44,704 nt of DNA, from contig JBBSWA010000075.1 in the NCBI GenBank assembly GCA_038046485.1, positions 1 through 44,704 of the forward strand, given 5' to 3'. The first letter of the stretch is position 1, and each line of letters opens with the position of its first letter. The notes below the pieces were generated by a model. It made no database searches. It was not told the DNA's origin and saw nothing but the letters and a program-made list of their open reading frames with translations. This DNA is from JBBSWA01 sp038046485. GTDB lineage: Archaea; Nanobdellota; Nanobdellia; Woesearchaeales; SM23-78. Both the position numbers and the translations under genes were made by a program. Of this stretch, positions 33,263 through 40,616 are shown one piece after another.

Positions 33263-34099
33263 TTACCCCATCACCGTCTCTACCGCATACGTGCCTTTTT
33301 CTTGTCCCAATCGTTTGAGTACATGATCTCTGTACACGTTCTTTCCCGGCGGGTACTTGTTTAGAAGTTCAAGGTATTCTTTTTTTAATGTTTCAGCGTC
33401 GGTTTCTTTCAGGCCTTTCAAGCGCTCAAACAAAGCCGGGTTTCGAACAGCCGCTCGAGCAATCATAACTCCTTTCACGCCCACATCTTTTAAAAGGTTA
33501 ACTTTTTCAACCGAGTCAATGTCTCCATTGGCAATGATGTTCTTGCCCGTACCCACACATTCAGAGTAAACAGAATCATCCGGTTTTGTCTCATAGTGTT
33601 CAGAGCCACTTCGTGCGTGAACAATGAAGAAGTCAGCAGGAACTCCCTGGATCAAGTTCAAGTAAACCTTTTTCTTCTTCTCAAAAAGGTTCAATCCCAA
33701 GCGCATCTTAATTGAAGAAGGGTATCCTTTTTCTTGAACCATCTGAACAAGCCTGGCTACTTTAGATACGCGCCTGACCAGGCTGCAGCCAAGTCCTTGT
33801 TGTATAAAAGAAGGGCTTGGGCAGCCCAGGTTGAAGTTAATACCCCTAAATCCTTTTGGGGGTTCAAAGTCTATCAAAAATCGTTTTAGATCTTCTTCTT
33901 TCTGAGTAGCTAACTGGATCTGAATGGGTGCTTCACCTCGTACTGCTATTTTTTGCCAAGTGCTTTTATTGCGTCGTACCAGGCCGGATAACCGGGTCAT
34001 TTCCGTAAAGGTTAAGTCAGCTCCGTGTAAGAAACACAGCTCTCGAAATGCTTCATCCGTAACATCTTCCATGGGAGCAAGCATATAAGAGAATTTCAT
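33263..34099 (-). CDS. dus: tRNA-dihydrouridine synthase
   Basis: A flavin-dependent TIM-barrel enzyme that reduces uridine to dihydrouridine in tRNA. The N-terminal MLAPMEDVTDEAFRELC, NFNLGCPSPSF, the catalytic Cys in QGLGCSLVRR and KMRLGL are characteristic; the FMN-binding segment IIANGDIDS and the glycine-rich GVMIARAAV are present. I start at ATG 34099 (MKFSYMLAPM). A minus-strand TATA box at 34123-34130 lies 24-31 nt upstream, so the longer ORF start is not used. At 278 residues it is shorter than typical full-length Dus (about 320), with a reduced C-terminal helical domain. Confidence 0.9.
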   Translation of the reverse strand: MKFSYMLAPMEDVTDEAFRELCFLHGADLTFTEMTRLSGLVRRNKSTWQKIAVRGEAPIQIQLATQKEEDLKRFLIDFEPPKGFRGINFNLGCPSPSFIQQGLGCSLVRRVSKVARLVQMVQEKGYPSSIKMRLGLNLFEKKKKVYLNLIQGVPADFFIVHARSGSEHYETKPDDSVYSECVGTGKNIIANGDIDSVEKVNLLKDVGVKGVMIARAAVRNPALFERLKGLKETDAETLKKEYLELLNKYPPGKNVYRDHVLKRLGQEKGTYAVETVMG

Positions 34100-34122
34100 A
34101 GACGAAGAGTAAATAAGAACTC

Positions 34123-34130
34123 TAATAAAG
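34123..34130 (-). promoter_or_regulatory. TATA box fixing the dus start
   Basis: The minus-strand box ctttatta lies 24-31 nt before the ATG at 34099. Confidence 0.55.
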
Positions 34131-34201
34131 CTTTGCAAAAGGCTTATTCAAGGGTAACTTTTATAAGCGCCTCCCTTTTTGAACATAAAAGAGCTCAAAA
34201 A

Positions 34202-34735
34202 ATGGTCGCACTAAAAGTGAAAGGATACGAATTGGAGTCATTCAACCTAAAAGGTGCTTCACAAAGAAAAGCCATACAGCTTAAGAACACTATTTTCACC
34301 ACATTAAAAAAAGTCGCAGTAAGTGAAGATGATATTGAGGTGGATTTAGAAACAGTAGTGATCAAAAAAGCAAAGGCTTCTGCTTCCTGGTACATGGAGG
34401 GGCAGCATCTCTATTTTAGTTATAAAGGGTTGAGTTTTATTGAGAATCTCTATGTGGTTTCTAAAATAATTGAATTGGAAGTAGAATCCCTGCTCAATGA
34501 AAAGAAAACAATAAAAGAATTCGTTGATGTGTTTAGCGAAGATCATGACATTGAATCCAAGCGTAAGAAAGCAAGAGAAACGCTAGGAGTAGATGAACAC
34601 TCAGTGGATTGGGATGAGATCGATAAAAAGTATAAAACCCTTGCAAAGGAGCATCATCCTGATAAAGGTGGCAGTACGGATAAATTCAAGGAAATCAATC
34701 ACGCGCATAAATTATTGAAGAGAGAATTGGAGTAA
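34202..34735 (+). CDS. J-domain (DnaJ-like) protein
   Basis: A protein of about 177 residues with a J domain at its C-terminus (about 120-177): WDEIDKKYKTLAKEHHPDKGG has the HPD tripeptide needed to stimulate Hsp70 ATPase. The N-terminal 110 residues form an unassigned alpha/beta domain rich in Lys and Glu. No Gly/Phe region, zinc fingers or TM helix are present, so it is not canonical DnaJ. I prefer ATG 34202 over the longer in-frame ORF because the TATA-like ttttataag (34159-34166) lies about 36-43 nt upstream. Client unknown. Confidence 0.85.
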   Translation: MVALKVKGYELESFNLKGASQRKAIQLKNTIFTTLKKVAVSEDDIEVDLETVVIKKAKASASWYMEGQHLYFSYKGLSFIENLYVVSKIIELEVESLLNEKKTIKEFVDVFSEDHDIESKRKKARETLGVDEHSVDWDEIDKKYKTLAKEHHPDKGGSTDKFKEINHAHKLLKRELE

Positions 34736-34742
34736 GTTTCAG

Positions 34743-35372
34743 ATGGATGGCTTAACTCAGTCACCCATGGAATCTTTGGAAATTCTATATGGCTTAAAAT
34801 CAGTTAAAAGAACAGGTTGGTTACGTAGGGGTGTGCCTCCAGAATTATGTGAATCCAGTGCAGCGCATTCACTCCATGTAATTCAGGCAGCTTATTTTTT
34901 TACAGGGGGGGATACAGCCAATTATGATTTAGTAGATATGATGGCGATGCATGATTGGCCAGAAGCAATTACAGGGGATCCAACACCGCACGATGGACTT
35001 GATCCAAAGGTTAAGCATGATCTTGAACACGCAGCAATGATAGAGATCACACATGGAATCCCAGATGGAAAAAAATGCTTAGATACTTGGTTGGAATATG
35101 ATGCAGCACAAACCCCCAACGCAATCATTGCAAAGCAATTGGATAAGTTGGATGCAGCGGTTAAAGCATTGTATTACGAGTCTTTAGGGTTTAAGTCTGC
35201 CGTTTCTGATTTTTATCCATACACGCGTGAAAAATTAACTGATCCAAGGCTCATACGGGTATTTGAAAGGTTGATGAAGCGGGATTTCCCGCTAGAAAAG
35301 TCGCACTTAGCCTATTTTTTGTATCTGGGGGCAGAAAAAGAAAGATCTTCTAATGGTTTGATCACCCTTTAA
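34743..35372 (+). CDS. HD-domain phosphohydrolase (YfbR/nucleotidase-like)
   Basis: A 209-residue HD-superfamily protein. Metal-binding residues are visible in SSAAHSLHV (His), MAMHDWPEAITGDPTP (the HD pair) and a later Asp in KQLDKLDAAV. The pattern fits 5'-deoxynucleotidase or HDDC2-like enzymes that dephosphorylate nucleoside monophosphates. It follows the J-domain gene after 7 nt. A role in nucleotide pool control is inferred from family only. Confidence 0.85.
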   Translation: MDGLTQSPMESLEILYGLKSVKRTGWLRRGVPPELCESSAAHSLHVIQAAYFFTGGDTANYDLVDMMAMHDWPEAITGDPTPHDGLDPKVKHDLEHAAMIEITHGIPDGKKCLDTWLEYDAAQTPNAIIAKQLDKLDAAVKALYYESLGFKSAVSDFYPYTREKLTDPRLIRVFERLMKRDFPLEKSHLAYFLYLGAEKERSSNGLITL

Positions 35373-35594
35373 ATGTATAAAAAATGATAGAAATAACTTA
35401 ATAAATAGATCAAAAGCTATATATTTTAAGCAAAAGTTATCTAAAGTTATGTGTTTAAGCTCGAGGGTGGTTTTTTGAAACACAGATCGTCGATAAGAAA
35501 TAAGTAATTAATATTCACTTAACAATGACAAAAAACGAAATATTTATAAACTAGTTCAGTGTTACTAAGAGTTATTACGCTTATGGTGGTGACT
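35373..35594. promoter_or_regulatory. AT-rich intergenic region upstream of the surface-protein pair
   Basis: About 220 bp with no ORF of note. It is very AT-rich, with the near-repeats aaaagttatc and taaagttatg at about 35430-35452. The TATA box tatttataaa is at 35541-35550. A Shine-Dalgarno-like ggtggtg at 35585-35591, just before ATG 35595, marks a leadered mRNA, unlike most units here. The length suggests regulation of the two envelope proteins downstream. Confidence 0.5.
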
Positions 35595-36467
35595 ATGAAA
35601 AACATCTTTTTCGTGCTGAGTGTCTTAGTTTTAATGCTAGTTCCTACGCTCTCTGTACAAGCGAATACATGCGCCATCAGTACGGGTCATGGTCTCTTGC
35701 AAGATGTCGAGTGTGACCGGGTTCCAGACATTGTGGATAATTGCCCTGGTTTTTTCAATCCCAACCAAGCCGATTCAAATCATAATTCAGTTGGAGATAC
35801 CTGCGATCAGTGGTATCAATCTACTGTTCTTCATCAGTCTCAACCGCAACCTCAAGTAAAAATGGTTTCTCAAAAACCTGTTCAAAAGGTTGTTCTCAAA
35901 CAAGCTCCTCAAAAAGTAGCCGAACCCACTCAGACCATGAGTGAAGAAGCCTTCCCGTATGCAACGGTTCTTACGGAAGAAACGCAAGTCAAACTCTTAT
36001 CTCAGCATGACGTCGCTGCAGGGGGTGCCGGTGTTGTGTATCCGATTCGCGTATTAAACAAGGCAAACCGAATCAAGCAATACTCCTTAATTGCTTTCAA
36101 TGTAGATGCCTTTGGCACCTACCGATTTGATCCTGGCAGCGTTGTACTAATCAATCCTGGACAAGAAAAGACCTTGTACTTGTATGTCCAAGCAGATTCA
36201 ACCGCTCGGGTAGGCGAACATGCCTTTACCGTGCGCATTGAATCAGGCAGTGAAATGGCTCAAGCTACCTTGCGTGCCAATATCTTTGGAGATCGAGAAG
36301 AACACTTAGGTGAATTCCAACTCTCCGATCGATTGGGCATTATTTTGCTTACTGTTTTAGTATTGATCTTGCTTGCAGGTTTAGTATTTGTGCTAAGCCG
36401 AAGGAAGATGGGAAATGGGGATGGAATGAGGAAAGGCGGGCGTAAGGTTAAGTATTCAAACTATTAG
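35595..36467 (+). CDS. Secreted TM-anchored protein with thrombospondin type 3-like repeat
   Basis: A protein of about 290 residues. The signal peptide (KNIFFVLSVLVLMLVPTLSVQA) is followed by a short Cys-containing segment with a Ca-binding TSP3-like unit (VDNCPGFFNPNQADSNHNS). A Gln/Pro/Lys-rich linker and then a beta-rich domain (about 135-245, RVLNKANRIKQYSLIAFNV) follow. One TM helix near the end (about 258-278, LGIILLTVLVLILLAGLVFV) and a basic cytoplasmic tail close the protein. ATG 35595 is chosen for the signal peptide and the nearby ggtggtg. It precedes a similar anchored protein by 12 nt and likely forms a surface complex with it. Confidence 0.75.
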   Translation: MKNIFFVLSVLVLMLVPTLSVQANTCAISTGHGLLQDVECDRVPDIVDNCPGFFNPNQADSNHNSVGDTCDQWYQSTVLHQSQPQPQVKMVSQKPVQKVVLKQAPQKVAEPTQTMSEEAFPYATVLTEETQVKLLSQHDVAAGGAGVVYPIRVLNKANRIKQYSLIAFNVDAFGTYRFDPGSVVLINPGQEKTLYLYVQADSTARVGEHAFTVRIESGSEMAQATLRANIFGDREEHLGEFQLSDRLGIILLTVLVLILLAGLVFVLSRRKMGNGDGMRKGGRKVKYSNY

Positions 36468-36479
36468 AGTGTGTAAACC

Positions 36480-38213
36480 ATGAAAAAGCTAGCCTTCCTA
36501 TTCGTAGTATTCTTACTGATTGTATCCTCTGTGCAGGCTAAGATCTTTGTAGATACCTATTCATTGGATTATGTAACCTCCTCTACTGAGGAAGGGCTTA
36601 AGATTTGTTCTTGTGCCTCAAAAACCGATTCCTTTCGCATCGCAAATGTAGGCGATTTTGATTCTGCTTACCGTGTAGGCGTACGTTCAGATGTAAAAGA
36701 TTGGTTTGGCTTTTCTGATTTAACCTTCAGCTTACAACCGGGTAAAAAAAAGGATGTAGGTGTATTCATGAACATTCCGTGTAATGCTCCGGCTGGTCAA
36801 TATAAATATACAGTAGCAGTAGCTTCAAATCACGATGGAATGAAAGAAATTCCTCGTCCTTTTACAGTTGTGCATTGTCAAAACCTAGGCTTTGAACTCG
36901 TACCCGCTTCCGTATCTACAAAAGCCTGTGGAGTTGCCAATTTCCAAGCTCATATTCAAAACGTAGGACTATTTGATGATCGTTTTAAGCTATCTTCAGA
37001 TGAACCCGTTACCTTTAGCGAGCCTTCTGTATTATTGAAAGCGCAAGAGGAACGCACCGTTTATGGTTATTATGCAGTACCCTGCTCCGCTTCAAAGAAT
37101 GTAAAAGTCCCCATCACCTTATCTTCACAAAACAATGCAATGGTATCAACCAAGGAATTATTCGTGCAGGTGCAAAAGCCCATGTATAATTGGGAAGTCC
37201 AATCATCCGGCCCTATTTCATTATGCTCCGAAGTTCCTGAAAAAGTAGATATTGCCATTGGAAACAGTGCAGATGCTCCATTGGATTACGAGCTCAATGT
37301 AAAAGGAGTTGATTTTGCAAAGATGAGTCTAAGTCAAGGCTCTGTTGCTCGAAACGGTTTTGAAAAAGCCCAAATCCTATTTTATCCTAAAAAAGAAAAC
37401 AAAGGATCGTTCGATGTCCAAGTCGGTTTAAAGTCTGGTTTGGATCATGAGTTTGCTTACAAGTCCTTGCACGTGGAGGTCCAAGATTGCCATGGCTTTA
37501 GTGGCAAGTTTGTAGACATTGCAGATAAAGTCTGCTGTGGAGAAAAAACAATTATGCTCAACATTCGCAATCAAGGTTCGGACCTGGAAACCTTCAAGGT
37601 ATTTTCGTCCGATGTCAAGCTCTTAGACGCAAGCATCCTCCTGCGCCCGGGTGAGAATGGCAATGTTCGTTTTTTATGGAACGCTCCGTGTGAAACCAAC
37701 GATGCGCTCATCCGGGTAACAGTGGTGCCTACTTCACGCCCTGAATTATCTCGAGATGTAACTCTTTCAATCAAGGTATTATCCCAAGAAGCCTGTTATC
37801 AAGTGGGCTTAGCTGACAAACCCCTAGTCTTAAGTAAAGGAGACGATAAACTTACGGTGAGTGTGAAAAATCTAGGCATTGAAGCTACGATGTACACCTT
37901 AAAGTTGTCTTCGCCCTTCTTGCACCTGCCTTTTGTAGATTTACACCTAGAGCCCGGTCAAGAAAAAGAGATTCCTTTGCAGGTAAGTGGAGTTGCGCAA
38001 TATGAGCCTGGAAGTTATGTCTCAGATTTAATCCTCTCACCTAAAGATTCCTCTGTTCAATATATAGAATCCTTGCAAGTTGAACTCAAGGACAGCACGT
38101 GGAAGTTGAATTGGAAGCATGTTTTAGCTGTGGTCGTGGTTTTATTGATCTTCATTTCCGTTCAGCTCGTCGCTATTTACAAAGGCGCAAAAGTCGTTAA
38201 GAGAAAACGCTAA
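36480..38213 (+). CDS. Secreted multi-domain Ig-like, TM-anchored surface protein
   Basis: A 577-residue type I membrane protein. The signal peptide (KKLAFLFVVFLLIVSSVQA) is followed by four to five tandem beta-sandwich domains. Each has a recurrent pattern of a Cys near the start, an NxG turn (FRIANVGDFDSAYRV, HIQNVGLFDDRF, NIRNQGSDLETF) and a PCxA or PC-type loop (NIPCNAPAG, VPCSAS, APCETN). These match NEW3/CARDB-like archaeal surface domains. A C-terminal TM helix (about 547-568, HVLAVVVVLLIFISVQLVAIY) and a KRKR tail anchor it. Each domain probably has a paired disulfide. Likely a substrate of AglB; N-glycosylation sites were not counted. Confidence 0.8.
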   Translation: MKKLAFLFVVFLLIVSSVQAKIFVDTYSLDYVTSSTEEGLKICSCASKTDSFRIANVGDFDSAYRVGVRSDVKDWFGFSDLTFSLQPGKKKDVGVFMNIPCNAPAGQYKYTVAVASNHDGMKEIPRPFTVVHCQNLGFELVPASVSTKACGVANFQAHIQNVGLFDDRFKLSSDEPVTFSEPSVLLKAQEERTVYGYYAVPCSASKNVKVPITLSSQNNAMVSTKELFVQVQKPMYNWEVQSSGPISLCSEVPEKVDIAIGNSADAPLDYELNVKGVDFAKMSLSQGSVARNGFEKAQILFYPKKENKGSFDVQVGLKSGLDHEFAYKSLHVEVQDCHGFSGKFVDIADKVCCGEKTIMLNIRNQGSDLETFKVFSSDVKLLDASILLRPGENGNVRFLWNAPCETNDALIRVTVVPTSRPELSRDVTLSIKVLSQEACYQVGLADKPLVLSKGDDKLTVSVKNLGIEATMYTLKLSSPFLHLPFVDLHLEPGQEKEIPLQVSGVAQYEPGSYVSDLILSPKDSSVQYIESLQVELKDSTWKLNWKHVLAVVVVLLIFISVQLVAIYKGAKVVKRKR

Positions 38214-38471
38214 TTATTGGTACTGGCTCGTAAACAACTTCTTGGCCATACTTTCTTTTGTTTTGACGCGTGCAAGTTCTCGAGCGAGCTTTTTATCCAT
38301 AAAGACATCTCGAACCCAGGTAGAAAAGTCATTGCGTTCAGCATTGACATGGTGTTGAAAGACGCCATCATCCATGGTTTTAAGCCGTTCCATCAATTCA
38401 GGTAAGTTATGAACAACTTCTCCATCACAGAGGAAGAACTTCTTTTCATGAGGTATTTCCATGAGTTGCAT
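38214..38471 (-). CDS. DUF5752-like small protein
   Basis: An 85-residue soluble protein that ends directly next to the convergent surface-protein gene. FFLCDGEVVHNLPELMERL and VNAERNDFSTWVRDVFMD resemble the DUF5752 pattern (a conserved RNDF-W-RDVF block). The function is unknown; the family often occurs beside archaeal informational or polysaccharide genes. The minus-strand TATA-like ctatataaacc at 38494-38504 lies 23-33 nt upstream, so it has its own promoter although it follows L11. Confidence 0.65.
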   Translation of the reverse strand: MQLMEIPHEKKFFLCDGEVVHNLPELMERLKTMDDGVFQHHVNAERNDFSTWVRDVFMDKKLARELARVKTKESMAKKLFTSQYQ

Positions 38472-38534
38472 GGTTTAATCCTAGATTTATAAGGTTTATA
38501 TAGTTTTCGTTTAAAAAAAGGGTAAAATAAAGAA

Positions 38535-39308
38535 TTATTTCTTCGCAGCCGCAGGTGCAGCGCCACCTTTGGCTTCTTCGCCGCCCGCAGCTCCGCCACT
38601 TGCTCCTCCACCACCTGTAGCAGGTAGGAGTTTCTTGATGTGGTCTTCGGGGATGCCTGCAAGGCGAAGTTGTTCGGCGATGACTTTTCTTTCTTTGCCT
38701 TCGAATTCTTTGAGGATGGCTTGCGCTTTCTTTTCGAGTTCGGCGTATTTGGTGGCAAGTTCCGTTTGGAGTTTTCTTCGTTCTTCGTCGAGTGTTTTGA
38801 GTTCTTCAACGCTTAATTCCGTCTTCTCCGCTTTGATTTCAGCGTCAAACTTTCCTTCATTAACCATGTAGATGGCTTCTCGAGCATGTTTTCCTTCAAC
38901 CATGATGCCCATGGAATTGCAGGTTCCAATAATTTCTTTGACACGATCTTTAAGGGTTTTACCAGCGCAGTTGTCTTCTTTCATCTTGGCAATCTTGATG
39001 ATCTGTTCAATCATGATATCAGCAACATGGTCAACGTTAGGTTTTCCGCTTCCCTTTTCAACGCCGGCTTCTTTCTTAATTAAGGCAGAGGCAGGGGGGG
39101 TTCCTACAGAAATCGTATATTCTTTGGTTTCTTTAACAACAGAGATCGTGACAGGCACTTGCATGCCTTTAAAAGATTGAGTTTTCGTATTGATGTCAGC
39201 CACAACTTTACCAATATTAATACCTAGAGGTCCAAGGGCAGGTCCTAAAGGGGGTGCTGCGGTTGCTTTTCCACCTTCTACCATGACTTGAACGCTTTCT
39301 GTGGCCAT
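38535..39308 (-). CDS. rpl11: Large-subunit ribosomal protein L11 with a long C-terminal extension
   Basis: A 257-residue uL11; archaeal L11 has about 160. The core binds 23S rRNA at the GTPase-associated centre and anchors the stalk. It shows ATAAPPLGPALGPLGINIGK, the PPASALIKKEAG loop and IIGTCNSMGIMVEGK. From about residue 153 the extra segment has a charged helical stretch (LDEERRKLQTELATKYAELE), an EGIPEDHIKK-like helix, and a Gly/Ala-rich tail (GGGGASGGAAGGEEAKGG) similar in composition to the hinge of archaeal P-stalk protein L12. I start at ATG 39308. The TATA box at 39331-39338 lies 23-30 nt upstream, so the longer ORF is excluded. Confidence 0.9.
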   Translation of the reverse strand: MATESVQVMVEGGKATAAPPLGPALGPLGINIGKVVADINTKTQSFKGMQVPVTISVVKETKEYTISVGTPPASALIKKEAGVEKGSGKPNVDHVADIMIEQIIKIAKMKEDNCAGKTLKDRVKEIIGTCNSMGIMVEGKHAREAIYMVNEGKFDAEIKAEKTELSVEELKTLDEERRKLQTELATKYAELEKKAQAILKEFEGKERKVIAEQLRLAGIPEDHIKKLLPATGGGGASGGAAGGEEAKGGAAPAAAKK

Positions 39309-39330
39309 ATCGAGGAGAAGAAATATTGGG

Positions 39331-39338
39331 TTTATAAA
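39331..39338 (-). promoter_or_regulatory. TATA box for rpl11
   Basis: The minus-strand box tttataaa lies 23-30 nt before ATG 39308. L11 therefore has its own promoter within the ftsZ-secE-spt5 region. Confidence 0.6.
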
Positions 39339-39339
39339 G

Positions 39340-39379
39340 GTTTGGTTCGATAGAACCAAACTTCAGGACGGAAGTCCTG
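39340..39379. repeat. Two adjacent short palindromic hairpins
   Basis: The arms gtttggttc (39340-39348) and gaaccaaac (39353-39361) form one hairpin; caggac (39364-39369) and gtcctg (39374-39379) form another. Both have 4-nt loops. The format matches the small hairpins in structured element copy 1. They lie just past the stop of the 39394-39708 gene and before the rpl11 TATA box, so they could act as a transcript end. Confidence 0.5.
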
Positions 39380-39393
39380 TAGGTATCTACGGA

Positions 39394-39708
39394 TTACTGG
39401 TAAGGATTGGCTTGTTTGGCGCTTGCATAAACCGCTCGAGCATGATCGGCTCCGCCATAGGTGGCATCAAAGTTTCCTTGAAAGTCAGATCCTCGGTATG
39501 GAGCAGAAGAGTGGTTGGCATAGAGGCTTTCATGGGCTCTAGAATGTAAAGGTGAGGCGCGATAACTAGAAGTGCCATTTCCGGCAGCATAACCTAGATC
39601 TATAAAAGAGGATGAGGATGCATAAGGCACGGCTCGCTCTAGCGCTGCAGCAGATACAGCTGTGTCGCTTTCAACATAATCATCCAAGGAAAGGGGGTCA
39701 GAAATCAT
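39394..39708 (-). CDS. Ser/Ala/Tyr-rich small protein, unknown
   Basis: A 104-residue ORF on the same strand as and between spt5 and rpl11. It is low in complexity and rich in Ser, Ala, Tyr, Gly and His, with an acidic start (ISDPLSLDDYVESD) and repeated aromatic-small residue patterns (FIDLGYAAGNGTSSY; LYANHSSAPY). It has no hydrophobic core or TM helix and is likely disordered. A TATA-like element on the minus strand at about 39762-39773 is 54-65 nt upstream. I do not recognise the family. It could be a lineage-specific accessory factor. Confidence 0.5.
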   Translation of the reverse strand: MISDPLSLDDYVESDTAVSAAALERAVPYASSSSFIDLGYAAGNGTSSYRASPLHSRAHESLYANHSSAPYRGSDFQGNFDATYGGADHARAVYASAKQANPYQ

Positions 39709-39781
39709 GTCTTCTGAACCGTCCCTCTTCGGGTTCGCTCATAAGAAAGAAAAAAGAGTCCTAAGCTTATATACTTTATGC

Positions 39782-40411
39782 TTAGGGGTTGTCTTGTTCA
39801 TCTCGTCGAATAACCTTGACGGAGTCGATCCGAACCGTAATGGGGATCGCTACAGCCGCTTCCAGTAGTTCAACAACAACTTCTTCCTTAACTTTGTCTA
39901 CGCGGGTAATCTTTGCCTTTTCGCGTTTGAAGGGTCCAGAGATGATTTCACAAATATCATTTTTCTGAATATTGATTTCCTTCTTGACTTGTTCGAGCAT
40001 GTGTTCGATTTCTTTATACTCGACTCGTTTAGGCAATACACCGCGTGCATAAGGAATGCCGTGTGCAGCTTCTTCAGCGGCAGCCATATTCTCGGCTTCA
40101 ATGAAGATATAACCGCGCATGCCATGAGGTCGTATAACAGAATAAACAGGCATGTTTTTTCGCTCAACATGGCTGGCAATAAAACTCATGACTTGGTCTT
40201 CTCGGTTAGCCGTAGTGCGTAAGGCAAAGATGATGGCTTCAACCTTTTGAGGAGCAGCTTCAGTTTTTTTATCAGGCGTGGTTTCTTCTTTAGCATGTTC
40301 CATGCGTTCAATTTCAGGGAGTTTCTGCTTTTTCCGGACTTTGATTTGAATGCCGGGTAAAGAGTCTTCTATCTTTGCGTCTGTTTCAGTAGGGGTTTTG
40401 TTTTCTTCCAT
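39782..40411 (-). CDS. spt5: Transcription elongation factor Spt5 (NusG-like)
   Basis: A 209-residue Spt5 that binds the RNA polymerase clamp and increases processivity, normally with Spt4. A charged, likely disordered N-terminal extension of about 55 residues precedes the NGN domain (IIFALRTTANREDQVMSF ... GMRGYIFIEAENMAAAEEA) and a C-terminal KOW domain (ICEIISGPFKREKAKITRV). Archaeal Spt5 is usually about 150 residues, so the tail is notable. It lies 6 nt after secE, as in the usual archaeal secE-spt5-rpl11 order. Confidence 0.93.
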   Translation of the reverse strand: MEENKTPTETDAKIEDSLPGIQIKVRKKQKLPEIERMEHAKEETTPDKKTEAAPQKVEAIIFALRTTANREDQVMSFIASHVERKNMPVYSVIRPHGMRGYIFIEAENMAAAEEAAHGIPYARGVLPKRVEYKEIEHMLEQVKKEINIQKNDICEIISGPFKREKAKITRVDKVKEEVVVELLEAAVAIPITVRIDSVKVIRRDEQDNP

Positions 40412-40417
40412 GTTTGT

Positions 40418-40612
40418 TTACACCGCGATTAATTGATAAACCAAGTTGAGTAAAAAGCCGATGAGGCCAATGGCTAGGATTCCTAAGCCGGAGACTTTAA
40501 CGACAGTCTTGAATTCAGTTTTGTTGGGTTTTTTCGTGACGAGTAGGACGCGATAGCATTCGCCTAAGTACTCTTTGATGCGTTGTTTCCAGGTTAATGT
40601 CTCATTTTCCAT
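40418..40612 (-). CDS. secE: Protein translocase subunit SecE (Sec61 gamma)
   Basis: A 64-residue single-span subunit that clamps the two halves of SecY. An amphipathic N-terminal helix (WKQRIKEYLGECYRVL) with the conserved basic, Pro-containing turn (TKKPNKTEFKTVVKV) is followed by one TM helix (LGILAIGLIGFLLNLVYQL). I start at ATG 40612, which overlaps the ftsZ end by a few nt, so the two are coupled. SecY is not in this window. Confidence 0.9.
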   Translation of the reverse strand: MENETLTWKQRIKEYLGECYRVLLVTKKPNKTEFKTVVKVSGLGILAIGLIGFLLNLVYQLIAV

Positions 40613-40616
40613 TTTT

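Noticed and set aside
35373..35594. Hidden short gene in the AT-rich gap
   Set aside because: No ORF with a start at the right distance from the TATA box other than the annotated gene; the composition is AT-rich with no coding pattern.
38569..39180. Plus-strand ORFs opposite rpl11
   Set aside because: They are antisense shadows of the L11 gene, rich in Ser, Ala and Pro because of its codon use.
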